Of a stretch of 64,000 nt of DNA, positions 56,917 to 64,000 are shown one piece after another. Numbering within the stretch: position 1 is the stretch's first letter; the number at the start of each line of letters is the position of its first letter. The DNA lies in NCBI RefSeq assembly GCF_040144835.1, contig NZ_CP151632.1, positions 2,356,001-2,420,000 of the forward strand, in the 5' to 3' direction. The notes below the pieces were generated by a model. It saw only the letters and a list, made by a program, of their open reading frames with translations, made no database searches and was not told where the DNA came from. Both the position numbers and the translations under genes were made by a program. This stretch comes from Microbacterium sp. LWS13-1.2. GTDB lineage: Bacteria > Actinomycetota > Actinomycetes > Actinomycetales > Microbacteriaceae.

Positions 56917-57624
56917 TCAGTTCTCCTCCCGGATGCTGCGGGCCGCGGCATCCGCTGTCTCCGGTGCATCGGTCAGTTCCAGTCCGGTGAGCTCGGCGAG
57001 GCGCTCGATCGTGTTGTCGCCGAACGCCTCACGCACCGCGAAGCCGTCGGGCGTGACGTCGAACACCGCGTGGTCCGTGTAGACGCGCGTGACGCAGCTG
57101 ACGCCGGTCAGGGGGTAGGTGCAGGCATCGACCAGCTTCGACTCGCCGGTCTTGGTCAACAGGTCCGTCATGACGTAGACGTTCTTCGCGCCGATGGCGA
57201 GGTCCATGGCACCGCCGACGGCGGGGATGGCGCCCGGCGCTCCGGTGGACCAGTTGGCGAGGTCACCGGCCTGCGACACCTGGAAGGCACCCAGCACGCA
57301 CACGTCGAGATGGCCGCCGCGCATCATGCCGAACGAGTCGGCGTGGTGGAAGTACGCGGATCCGGCGAGCGCGGAGACCGGCTGCTTGCCGGCGTTGATG
57401 AGGTCGGGGTCGACCGCGCCCGGGGCCGGAGACGGCCCCATGCCCAGCATCCCGTTCTCGGTGTGGAGGATGATCTCCTGGTCCTGCGGCAGGTAGTCGG
57501 CGACGAGCGTGGGCGCCCCGATGCCGAGGTTCACGTAGGAGCCCTCGGGGATGTCCTGCGCGATGCGCGCGGCGAGCTGCTCGCGCGTGATGCGCGTGGC
57601 CGGCGATGACTCGATGGCGCTCAC
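56917..57624 (-). CDS. pcaJ: 3-Oxoadipate CoA-transferase subunit B
   Basis: 235 aa. The family signature with catalytic Glu is IILHTENGMLGMG; other parts are YVNLGIGAPTLVADYL and GGHLDVCVLGAFQVS. Transfers CoA from succinyl-CoA to 3-oxoadipate with subunit A. GTG 57624 overlaps pcaI by 4 bp. Confidence 0.92.
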   Translation of the reverse strand: MSAIESSPATRITREQLAARIAQDIPEGSYVNLGIGAPTLVADYLPQDQEIILHTENGMLGMGPSPAPGAVDPDLINAGKQPVSALAGSAYFHHADSFGMMRGGHLDVCVLGAFQVSQAGDLANWSTGAPGAIPAVGGAMDLAIGAKNVYVMTDLLTKTGESKLVDACTYPLTGVSCVTRVYTDHAVFDVTPDGFAVREAFGDNTIERLAELTGLELTDAPETADAAARSIREEN

Positions 57625-58388
57625 TGGTCGACCTCGCTTCCTTCTGCGGATGAGTCCGCACGTACGAGCGGGCGCCCTTCGATGTCGACTCCCCCGACGA
57701 ACGCGCCGTCGCTCAGCCAGCGGCGCTCCCCCACCGCGACCACCCGGTCGACGAAGATGCCGGGGGTCACGACCGACTCGGGGTCGAGCGAACCCAGAGG
57801 CACGATCTCGTCGACCTGCACGATCGTGGTGGTCGCGGCGGCGGCCATGATCGGGCCGAAGTTGCGCGCCGTCTCGCGGTAGACCAGGTTCCCCCAGCGG
57901 TCGGCGCGATACGCGCCGACCAGCGCGACATCCGCCCTGATGGGGTACTCGAGCGCGTAGGTGCGCCCCTCGATCTCGCGGAGCTCCTTGCCCTCGGCCA
58001 GCTGCGTCCCGACGCCCGTCGGCGAGAAGAAGGCGCCGATACCGGCGCCGGTCGCACGGATGCGCTCGGCGAGGTTTCCCTGCGGCACGAGCTCGAGCTC
58101 GATCTCCCCGGCGCGGTACAGCCCGTCGAACACCCAGGAGTCGTGCTGGCGCGGGAACGAGCACAGGATCTTGCGCACGCGCTTCTTGGCGAGGAGGGCG
58201 GCGAGCCCGACGTCGCCGTTGCCCGCGTTGTTGTTGATGATCGTCAGGTCGGTGGCGCCCTGCGCGATGAGCGCGTCGATGAGATCGACCGGCTGCCCGG
58301 CGCGGCCGAAGCCGCCGATCATGATGGTCGCTCCATCGCGGATGCCGGCCACGGCCTCCGCGACAGACCCCACGGTCTTGTCGATCAT
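57621..58388 (-). CDS. pcaI: 3-Oxoadipate CoA-transferase subunit A
   Basis: 255 aa. The subunit A signature is IMIGGFGRAGQPVDLIDAL with INNNAGNGDVGLAALL; DSWVFDGLYRAGEIELELVPQGNLAERIRA is also typical. First gene of the pcaIJF operon, under a candidate PcaR operator and promoter upstream. Confidence 0.92.
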   Translation of the reverse strand: MIDKTVGSVAEAVAGIRDGATIMIGGFGRAGQPVDLIDALIAQGATDLTIINNNAGNGDVGLAALLAKKRVRKILCSFPRQHDSWVFDGLYRAGEIELELVPQGNLAERIRATGAGIGAFFSPTGVGTQLAEGKELREIEGRTYALEYPIRADVALVGAYRADRWGNLVYRETARNFGPIMAAAATTTIVQVDEIVPLGSLDPESVVTPGIFVDRVVAVGERRWLSDGAFVGGVDIEGRPLVRADSSAEGSEVDQ

Positions 58389-58401
58389 GCGATCCCCTCG
58401 T

Positions 58402-58441
58402 GTTCGCTGTGCGAACAGTCGTCCGTTCTGCGGCTAGTCTA
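58402..58441 (-). promoter_or_regulatory. Candidate promoter and IclR-type operator of pcaIJF
   Basis: On the minus strand TAGACT (58441-58436) fits an actinobacterial -10. Downstream of it GTTCGCTGTGCGAAC (58402-58416) is a perfect 6-bp-arm palindrome with a 3-bp centre, resembling PcaR/PobR-type sites. A regulator there would block the transcript start region of pcaI. The link to the IclR gene at 54189 is inferred. Confidence 0.55.
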
Positions 58442-58583
58442 TCGCACCCGGCCGCGCGCGGCATCCCTCGCGAGTCGACAGCCCGGACCGACAACTGTTC
58501 GGGTGTCACGAAACGTGGCATCGCACACGACGTAGCCGCGCGTCGTGACTCCCGAACGCGACGCGCCGCCGGAGGGAGACGCG

Positions 58584-58613
58584 GAGGCCGCACCCGGGTC
58601 GGGGTGCGGCCTC
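58584..58613 (-). terminator. Hairpin terminator of the secreted hydrolase gene
   Basis: GAGGCCGCACC / GGTGCGGCCTC gives an 11-bp perfect stem with an 8-nt loop, 27 bp past the hydrolase stop. It separates that gene from the pcaIJF promoter. The rest of 58442-58640 shows nothing more than a weak TGTCACG/CGTGGCA dyad. Confidence 0.75.
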
Positions 58614-58640
58614 TCTGCGACTGCGGAGATCGGCGGCCGG

Positions 58641-60008
58641 TCAGCGCCGTTCGCGGTCGGCGAGGAACTCGCCGGGCTTCGTCGGCACGAAGGCCGACTC
58701 GCTCTCGTCCAGCGACGCCGCGAGGCGGTTCATGCGCTCGGCCGACTGGCCGCCCCAGTGTCCGCTCTCGACGCGGTCCATCAGCGTCTCGATGCCGGCC
58801 GCGATCTCGGCCGGCGTGAAGACGCAGTGCCCGATGTGGTCGACGAAGTACTGACGGAGCAGGCTCTGGTCGCCCGCTGCGCGGACGTCCTCTGCGTACT
58901 CCTGCTCGACCTGCACCGGGGCGAGGATGTCGTCGAGGGTATGGAGCGTCAGCACGGGCATCTCCAGGTCGCCGGTGAGCCCCGACGACGCGCGCAGCGT
59001 CTCGACCGATCCCGGGTCCGCCGCGACGTCCGCGGTCTGCGTCAGCGTCGCCAGGTCGCCCTTCAGGTCCAGCCCGGCCTGCCGGTACAGCTCCTGGACG
59101 AGCGCGCGGTCCGCGGACTGGGCGAAGAGCTTCTGGTAGTCGACGCCGACGTTCCACGTCGCGTTGCCACCCGCGGTCGACTCGATGTCGAAGCGCCCCG
59201 GCGTGACGAACCCGATGGTGTCGACCAGCTGCTCGTAGAGCGACTGCTGCGCCACGGCGGGATCGGTGGGCGCGTCCGCCGCGAGCACGCCGTCCGAGAG
59301 GTGGAACAGGGCGGCGGCGAGGGCGATCCGCGCACGCCCCTCGGGCGTCTGCTGGCCGGCATCCACCGCCGCAGTCAGCGCCGCCGACGCCGCGAACGCA
59401 TCGGGAAGCGTGGCGTAGCCCTCGATGTCGATCTCCTGCGCGGGGGCCAGCAGCTGGTCGATCGCGTGCGCACCGTCGAGCTGGTAATTGTTCAGATCGA
59501 CGCCGCCCTCCATGAGCCCGCACGTGGGCATCGCGCCCTCGATGACGTCGCCCGCGGATTCCGCGATCCGGCCGGTGACGAGGCCGCCCATGGAGGTGCC
59601 GTACGCCAGGATGTGGTCGGGATCGAGGCCGGTCTCATCGAGCATCGCGTCGAGCGACTGCAGCTGGTCGTCGACGGCGGTGGGAACCGCCCAACCGCTC
59701 GCGGCGTACGACGAGCCCACGAGCGCGTAGCCCTGCTCGAGCAGCAGTGTCTTCGTGGCGTCGTCGGGGGCGACGGCTGCCGGGTTGCCGGGGACGAACG
59801 AGGGCCGGTATCCGTGGCTGTACAGCAGGACGGTGCCGTTCCAGTCCGAGGGCACCGAGGCGAGCCAGGTCGTTCCGGTGGGGAGTGAACCGGAGTAATC
59901 GCCCGGGGTGGCTGCCACGGCGGGAGGGGCGACGAGACCGGCGGAGAGCAGCGCGCCGGCGGCGACCGCTGCGACTCCGAGGACGCGCGTGCGTACGTGC
60001 GGGGACAT
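58641..60008 (-). CDS. Secreted alpha/beta hydrolase
   Basis: 455 aa. Signal peptide MSPHVRTRVLGVAAVAAGAL ending near PPAVAA. The nucleophile elbow is YGTSMGGLVTG, a catalytic Asp is likely in TLDDILAP and the His in DHIGHCVF. WNGTVLLYSHGYRP is the oxyanion strand. Substrate unknown. It lies downstream of a MarR gene within the pca cluster, so an ester of an aromatic acid is a possible substrate. Confidence 0.8.
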   Translation of the reverse strand: MSPHVRTRVLGVAAVAAGALLSAGLVAPPAVAATPGDYSGSLPTGTTWLASVPSDWNGTVLLYSHGYRPSFVPGNPAAVAPDDATKTLLLEQGYALVGSSYAASGWAVPTAVDDQLQSLDAMLDETGLDPDHILAYGTSMGGLVTGRIAESAGDVIEGAMPTCGLMEGGVDLNNYQLDGAHAIDQLLAPAQEIDIEGYATLPDAFAASAALTAAVDAGQQTPEGRARIALAAALFHLSDGVLAADAPTDPAVAQQSLYEQLVDTIGFVTPGRFDIESTAGGNATWNVGVDYQKLFAQSADRALVQELYRQAGLDLKGDLATLTQTADVAADPGSVETLRASSGLTGDLEMPVLTLHTLDDILAPVQVEQEYAEDVRAAGDQSLLRQYFVDHIGHCVFTPAEIAAGIETLMDRVESGHWGGQSAERMNRLAASLDESESAFVPTKPGEFLADRERR

Positions 60009-60071
60009 GGGGGTGGTCCTTCCGTTGTCATCATCGACGGGGACTCCGTCGTCGGCGACGGGGCTAGGACC

Positions 60072-60104
60072 AATTATCAAGTTTCCTGATGATGAATCAA
60101 GGGG
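60072..60104. promoter_or_regulatory. Candidate MarR operator
   Basis: An AT-rich island in the 96-bp gap between marR and the hydrolase gene. It holds ATCAAGTTTCCTGAT (60076-60090), an imperfect dyad typical of MarR sites, and TGATGAATCAA next to it. It would place the hydrolase under MarR control. Confidence 0.4.
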
Positions 60105-60539
60105 TCAGGGTGATTGCTCGAGCGCGCGTCGTGCATCCTGCAGCCATCGACCGAGCGCAGAGCGCTCCGTCGACGACAGACCGGCGAAGGCCTCGGCCTC
60201 GATGCGGTCGACGTCGCTCCGGCATGCCGCCAGCAGTGCGGTGCCCGCCGCAGTGAGCGAGATCGTCATGCGCCGGCGGTTGTCGGCGTCGCGCACGCGC
60301 TCGATCAGCCCCGCCTCGCCCAGTGCGCGCACGATCCCCTCCATCGCCTGCGCCGACACGAAGGCATGCCGGGCGAGCTGCGCGGAGCTCATTCCCGGAT
60401 GCTGCTCCAGCACGGTGAGCGCCGTGTACTGGGTGACGGTGATGCCGTGCGGCCGCACGACCGCATCGAGGCGCCCGCGGACCGCCAGTTCGACCTGCTT
60501 CACCTGATAGAGGATGCGGGGCGCGTGCTCGGCCGTCAT
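60105..60539 (-). CDS. MarR-family regulator
   Basis: 144 aa. Winged helix with TQYTALTVLEQHPGMSSAQL, SAQAMEGIVRALGEAGLIERV and DADNRRRMTISLTAAG, all classic MarR. It starts 39 bp after the pcaC stop and is probably co-transcribed with pca genes or from its own promoter. Aromatic acids are frequent MarR ligands, which suits this location. Confidence 0.88.
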   Translation of the reverse strand: MTAEHAPRILYQVKQVELAVRGRLDAVVRPHGITVTQYTALTVLEQHPGMSSAQLARHAFVSAQAMEGIVRALGEAGLIERVRDADNRRRMTISLTAAGTALLAACRSDVDRIEAEAFAGLSSTERSALGRWLQDARRALEQSP

Positions 60540-60577
60540 GCGGTCCCCGGGTCCGTCATGCGATGAAGCCTACGGCG

Positions 60578-60979
60578 TCAGTGTTCCTCCGCGAACACGT
60601 CCTTCGCGATGCGGAAAGCCGTGTTGGCGGCGGGGACGCCGCAGTAGAGCCCCGCCTGCAGGATGACTTCCTTGATCTCGTCGACGGTCAGTCCGTTGCG
60701 CAGGGCCGCCCGCAGGTGCATCGCCAGCTCTTCGTGGTGGCCGAGTGCGATGAGCGCCGTGAGCACCGCGACCGACCGGGATCGCCGATCGAGGCCCGGG
60801 CGCGACCAGACGTCGCCCCACGCGACGCGGGTGATGAAGTCCTGGAAGTCGGCGGTGAGCTCGTTCGTGCCGGCGATGGCCCGGTCCACATGGGCGTCCG
60901 ACAGCACCTCGCGCCGGACGGCCATCCCCTGGTCGTACCGCTCCTCGTCGGTGCGGCCCTCGCCCGCGGGCCGGCTCAT
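60578..60979 (-). CDS. pcaC: 4-Carboxymuconolactone decarboxylase
   Basis: 133 aa. CMD-family motifs: YDQGMAVRREVLSDAHVDRA, WGDVWSRPGLDRRSRSVAVL and AGLYCGVPAANTAFRIA. Decarboxylates gamma-carboxymuconolactone to the enol-lactone. ATG 60979 overlaps the pcaD stop by 4 bp. In many actinobacteria it is fused to PcaD as PcaL; here it is separate. Confidence 0.93.
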   Translation of the reverse strand: MSRPAGEGRTDEERYDQGMAVRREVLSDAHVDRAIAGTNELTADFQDFITRVAWGDVWSRPGLDRRSRSVAVLTALIALGHHEELAMHLRAALRNGLTVDEIKEVILQAGLYCGVPAANTAFRIAKDVFAEEH

Positions 60980-61824
60980 GCCGCACGCTCCCGCGCAACG
61001 GCGTCGAAGAACTCTCGCAGCGCCGCGGCCGTCGCGGCCGGATCGTCCGCGGGCGGCAGGTGAGCGGCATCCGCGATCCCGACCGCCCGGCCGCTCTGCA
61101 CGCCGTCGGCGATCTCGCGAGCGGATGCCTCCGGAGTGACGCCGTCGTGATCGCCCCAGACCGCGAGCACCGGAGTGGCGATCTCGCCGAGCCCGTCCCG
61201 CACGTCGAAGCCCGCGAGCGCCTCGCAGCACAGCGCATAGCTCTCGTCGTCGGTGTCCTGCAGCACGTGCAGCATGCGCCCCGTCAGGTCGGGGTCGCGC
61301 GCGATCGTGCCCGGCGCGAACCAGCGCTGCGCCGATCCGACGACGAGGCTCGACGTGCTCTGGGCGCGCACCTGCGCGGCACGGTCGCGCCACCCCTCGG
61401 GAGCGCCGATCGCCGCGCCGGAGCAGATGATCGCGGCGGCATCGATGCGGTCGCCGTGGCGCCGGAGCAGCTCGAGGCCCACGCAGCCGCCGAGTGACAC
61501 GCCGGCGTAGAGGAACGGGCCCTCGACCGCCTCGGCGACGGCATCGGCGAGCTCGGCGATCGTGAACGGCTCGGTCGCCGGTCGCGCGGCGCCGTGGCCG
61601 GGAAGGTCCCACGCCATGACCCGATAACGCTCGGCGAGGGCCGGGATCACGCGCTCCCACAGCAGCGTCGACGTGCCGAGCGACGGCCCGAGGAGGAGCG
61701 TCGGCGCGTCGGCGCTTGCGCCTCGCCCAGTCCCTGAGCCGCCCCCGGTGCCCGCGACGCCCCCGGCGCCTGAGCTTGTCGAGGGCCCCACGGGCGCGCT
61801 GACGGCGATGGCGGGAAGGGTCAC
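60976..61824 (-). CDS. pcaD: 3-Oxoadipate enol-lactonase
   Basis: 282 aa alpha/beta hydrolase giving 3-oxoadipate. Catalytic Ser in AGVSLGGCVG, Asp in WGDHDGVTP, His in DAAHLPPAD; GPSLGTSTLLWERV is the oxyanion region. A 30-residue Gly/Ser/Thr-rich insert near residues 12-40 (GPSTSSGAGG...) is encoded by a TTCGACAAGCTCAGG-type repeat element and is not part of the family fold. GTG 61824 overlaps the pcaB stop. Confidence 0.92.
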   Translation of the reverse strand: MTLPAIAVSAPVGPSTSSGAGGVAGTGGGSGTGRGASADAPTLLLGPSLGTSTLLWERVIPALAERYRVMAWDLPGHGAARPATEPFTIAELADAVAEAVEGPFLYAGVSLGGCVGLELLRRHGDRIDAAAIICSGAAIGAPEGWRDRAAQVRAQSTSSLVVGSAQRWFAPGTIARDPDLTGRMLHVLQDTDDESYALCCEALAGFDVRDGLGEIATPVLAVWGDHDGVTPEASAREIADGVQSGRAVGIADAAHLPPADDPAATAAALREFFDAVARERAA

Positions 61825-63311
61825 GGGTTCTCCTCCTGGTCCGAGAGCGGGGTTTGGGGCGCGTCGCGTGCGTTCGGGGCGTGCGCCGCGCGCCCCGAAC
61901 GCGCATCGTGCGCCCCGAACCGGGGACCGGCGTCGGCGCCGGCGCCGGACCGGCCCGAAGGCGCGACGGCATCGTCCACCAGCGCGCCGGCCAGGCCGGT
62001 GTAGTTCGCGGGATCCAGCAGGTCGGCGACGAACGCCTCGGGTGTCGCCCCGCGGGCGGCGGCGAGCGCGATCACGTCGGGCGCGGCGGCCAGTGCGCCC
62101 GCGAGGTCGCTGCCCGCTGCGGCATCCGAGACGAGACGCGACACGGCCTCGGCGCCCACCGCGGGGCCTAGCACGAGCGAGAGCCGCTCGGCCACGATGA
62201 GCCCGCCGGTCGCACCGAGGTTGCGCGCGACGGCGTCGGTGTCGACGTGCAGGTCGCTCACGAGTGCAGAGGCATGGGCCGTGGCGCCGAGCGCGAGACG
62301 CAGCAGCTCCCTGAGCGTCGGCCACTCCGCGTGCCAGGCGCCGTCGGGCCGCTCATCGGCCGCGAGCGCCGACGCGAGGTGCAGCGTCGCACCCAGCTGC
62401 GGCGCGCGCAGCGCGGCGGAGCGGATGAGGACGGATGCCGCGGGGTTGCGCTTCTGCGGCATCGCCGACGATCCGCCGCCCGAGCCCTCGGCGAGCTCGC
62501 CGATCTCGGTGCGGCTGAGGGTCGCGACATCCCCCGCGATCTTGCCGACCGCGTCGATCGCCTGCACGAGGGCGTCGCCGAGCTCGGTGATGGGCCAGCG
62601 CGTCGTGTGCCATGGTGCGTCGGGCGCCGCGAGCCCGAGTTCGCGCGCGAACGCCGCGGGCAGGTCGGCGGCGGGCTCGGGCCCGGCGATCTCGGCGAAC
62701 GACGCGAGCGTCCCGGCGGCGCCGCCCAACTGTGCCGGCAGGTTGTGCTCCACTTCCTGCACTCGCTCCTTCGCACGCGCGACGCCTCTCAGCCATGCTG
62801 TTGCGCGCAGGCCCACGGTCGTCGGCACCGCGTGCTGGGTGAGCGTGCGGGCGGCCGCCACCTCGTCGCGACGCGAGCGCGCGAGCGAGCGCAGCGAGAC
62901 CTCGGTGTGCGCGAGCGCGGCGACGACCTTGCTGGTCGCCGTGCGGGCGAGCAGCATCGCGGCGGTGTCGACGATGTCCTGGCTCGTCGCCCCGCGGTGC
63001 ACCCACACGCGAGCATCGTCCGACACGCGCTCCCTGAGCCGCGCCACGAGGGGGATCACAGGGTTCCCGCCGGCCACGGATGCCGCAACGAGCGCCGTCA
63101 GGTCGACGCCGTGGTCGGGGCATCCGCGCAGGCCGCCCCGCCAGCCGAACTCCGCCTCGATCTCGTCCACCGCTTCCGCCGGAGCGAGGCCGAGTTCGCC
63201 GTACGCCCTGGCCAGCGCGACCTCGGCCGTCACCAGAGCGTCGAGGTACGCGGCATCCGTCACCGTCTCGTCGTGACCCACGGTCACCGGCGAGAGCAGG
63301 CCCTCGTCCAT
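61821..63311 (-). CDS. pcaB: 3-Carboxy-cis,cis-muconate cycloisomerase
   Basis: 496 aa of the fumarase/argininosuccinate lyase superfamily. The signature GSSAMPQKRNP is present, as are WVHRGATSQDIVDTA and TLTQHAVPTTVGL. Converts carboxymuconate to gamma-carboxymuconolactone. It carries an extra Ala/Gly/Arg-rich C-terminal tail of about 45 residues. ATG 63311 lies 17 bp from the pcaG stop. Confidence 0.92.
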   Translation of the reverse strand: MDEGLLSPVTVGHDETVTDAAYLDALVTAEVALARAYGELGLAPAEAVDEIEAEFGWRGGLRGCPDHGVDLTALVAASVAGGNPVIPLVARLRERVSDDARVWVHRGATSQDIVDTAAMLLARTATSKVVAALAHTEVSLRSLARSRRDEVAAARTLTQHAVPTTVGLRATAWLRGVARAKERVQEVEHNLPAQLGGAAGTLASFAEIAGPEPAADLPAAFARELGLAAPDAPWHTTRWPITELGDALVQAIDAVGKIAGDVATLSRTEIGELAEGSGGGSSAMPQKRNPAASVLIRSAALRAPQLGATLHLASALAADERPDGAWHAEWPTLRELLRLALGATAHASALVSDLHVDTDAVARNLGATGGLIVAERLSLVLGPAVGAEAVSRLVSDAAAGSDLAGALAAAPDVIALAAARGATPEAFVADLLDPANYTGLAGALVDDAVAPSGRSGAGADAGPRFGAHDARSGRAAHAPNARDAPQTPLSDQEENP

Positions 63312-63327
63312 CGGGGGCCGGTCACGG

Positions 63328-63906
63328 TCAGAAGGCAAGGAACACGGTCTCCTTCTCGCCCTGCAGATGGATGTCGTGGTGAAGGCTGCCATCGGCCAGG
63401 CGCGTCGCGATGAGCGTAGCGCGGTCGTCCTCGTCGAGCGAGGACAGCAGCGGGTCCGCCGCGAGCAGATCGTCGTGCTCGGGCAGGTAGATGCGCGTGA
63501 CGAGCTTGTCGGGGAGTCCTCGCGCGAAGACGACGACCGAGTAGAACGGGGCATCGCCGTCGATGGGACCGGGGTTGCGGGTCCAGAACTCGTAGCGGCC
63601 GACATCCGTCGTCGCCGCCCGGCCGAAGCCGGTGAAAGAGTGGTCGTCGCGGCGGAACGCGCCGTGGGCGCGCGGGATCTCGCCGCTCTCGTCGGCGCTC
63701 CAGATCTCGACGACGGCATCGGGAACCGGCGCACCGGCGCCGTCGAACACCGTGCCGCCGAGCACGATCGCACCGGGGCTGTGCGGGAAGACGACCTCGT
63801 GCTTCTTCGGGTAGTCCAGGCCGAAGGCGAAGAACGGGCCGACCGTCTGCCCGCCCGTGGCCTCGTGGGTCTTCGGGCCCAGGTCGCGCTTGGTGCGGGT
63901 CGACAT
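63328..63906 (-). CDS. pcaG: Protocatechuate 3,4-dioxygenase alpha subunit
   Basis: 192 aa. TVGPFFAFGL, GTVFDGAGAPVPDAVVEIWSADESG, FTGFGRAATTDVGRYEF and FARGLPDKLVTRIYLPE are the intradiol dioxygenase alpha-chain motifs. The alpha chain lacks the full set of iron ligands, as is normal. ATG 63906 overlaps the pcaH stop. Confidence 0.94.
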   Translation of the reverse strand: MSTRTKRDLGPKTHEATGGQTVGPFFAFGLDYPKKHEVVFPHSPGAIVLGGTVFDGAGAPVPDAVVEIWSADESGEIPRAHGAFRRDDHSFTGFGRAATTDVGRYEFWTRNPGPIDGDAPFYSVVVFARGLPDKLVTRIYLPEHDDLLAADPLLSSLDEDDRATLIATRLADGSLHHDIHLQGEKETVFLAF

Positions 63907-64000
63907 CAGTGCTCTCCTTCTTCGGGCTCGAACCACGTCGCGTCGGGGCCGTCGACGACGATGTCGAAGCGGTAGCCCATCGAGAACTCGGGCACCGACA
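63906..64000 (-). CDS. pcaH: Protocatechuate 3,4-dioxygenase beta subunit (C-terminal end only)
   Basis: Only the last about 31 codons are inside the window: SVPEFSMGYRFDIVVDGPDA then TWFEPEEGEH and the stop, shared with the pcaG start by one base. YRFDIVVDGPDATWFE is the usual PcaH ending (FDIVLRG-type). The beta chain holds the catalytic iron; its ligands lie outside the window. Confidence 0.85.
   Translation of the reverse strand, partial: SVPEFSMGYRFDIVVDGPDATWFEPEEGEH

Noticed and set aside
58502..58520. TGTCACG/CGTGGCA dyad as a second pca operator
   Set aside because: The arms are imperfect and it lies upstream of the candidate -10; too weak to call.

Overview
The window is a high-GC actinobacterial chromosome segment. 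Codon use is strongly GC-biased, there are many GTG starts, 4-bp ATGA/GTGA gene overlaps are common, and short intergenic palindromes such as GGATGCC/GGCATCC recur. Gene content (F420 biosynthesis, a full pca beta-ketoadipate cluster, Lpl-type sugar importer, GH36/GH95 glycosidases) fits Microbacteriaceae, most likely Microbacterium or a close relative. That taxon is an inference from style and content; no rRNA gene is present. No tRNA gene, CRISPR array, insertion sequence or prophage was recognised.

Layout. 1-11.35 kb: a glycan-use locus. A GH36 alpha-galactosidase (cut by the left edge) is divergent from a GH95 alpha-L-fucosidase-type enzyme, a CE7 acetyl esterase, a ROK regulator and a mandelate-racemase/enolase-superfamily enzyme. 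Facing them is an Lpl-type ABC importer (lipoprotein and two permeases, no ATPase). 11.5-19 kb: J-domain protein, two membrane proteins (one LssY_C-like), a hydroxyisobutyryl-CoA-hydrolase-like crotonase, and an ABC-2 exporter whose ATPase carries a roughly 500-residue acidic tail.

19.1-31.5 kb: coenzyme F420 and haem genes. fbiC, a Baeyer-Villiger-type monooxygenase, F420-dependent glucose-6-phosphate dehydrogenase and fbiD form an overlapping operon, followed by a cupin; a TauE permease, fbiA and hemD run the other way, with three small membrane-associated genes and hemY. The striking point is that the CofH half of fbiC has no CX3CX2C radical-SAM cluster, while in-frame repeat elements have expanded its linker.

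31.5-54 kb: mixed functions. DNA-repair-like HhH-GPD protein, DUF1801 protein, glyS, a two-gene unit of a substrate-binding-protein/vWA lipoprotein plus membrane protein, a lactate-oxidase-family enzyme, a GH15 trehalase/glucoamylase-like enzyme, menC, a cyclase, an SDR, GNAT, two transporters, thioesterase and purU. Several genes here are broken: an amine-oxidase-like gene and an MFS gene have internal deletions, and LysR and SDR fragments remain.

54-64 kb: protocatechuate degradation on the minus strand: pcaH (cut by the right edge), pcaG, pcaB, pcaD, pcaC, then a MarR regulator and secreted alpha/beta hydrolase, then pcaI, pcaJ, pcaF. A VapBC toxin-antitoxin pair overlaps an IclR-family regulator that probably controls the pathway. 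A 15-bp GTTCGC-N3-GCGAAC palindrome lies just downstream of a candidate pcaI promoter.

Several repeat families run through the window: REP-like elements built on GGTCGTTGAGCGAGC / CGAGACGAAACG and TTCGACAAGCTCAGG, a 67-bp palindromic element (two copies), and a 42-bp hairpin repeat (two copies). All functional calls come from reading the sequence; no database search was run.
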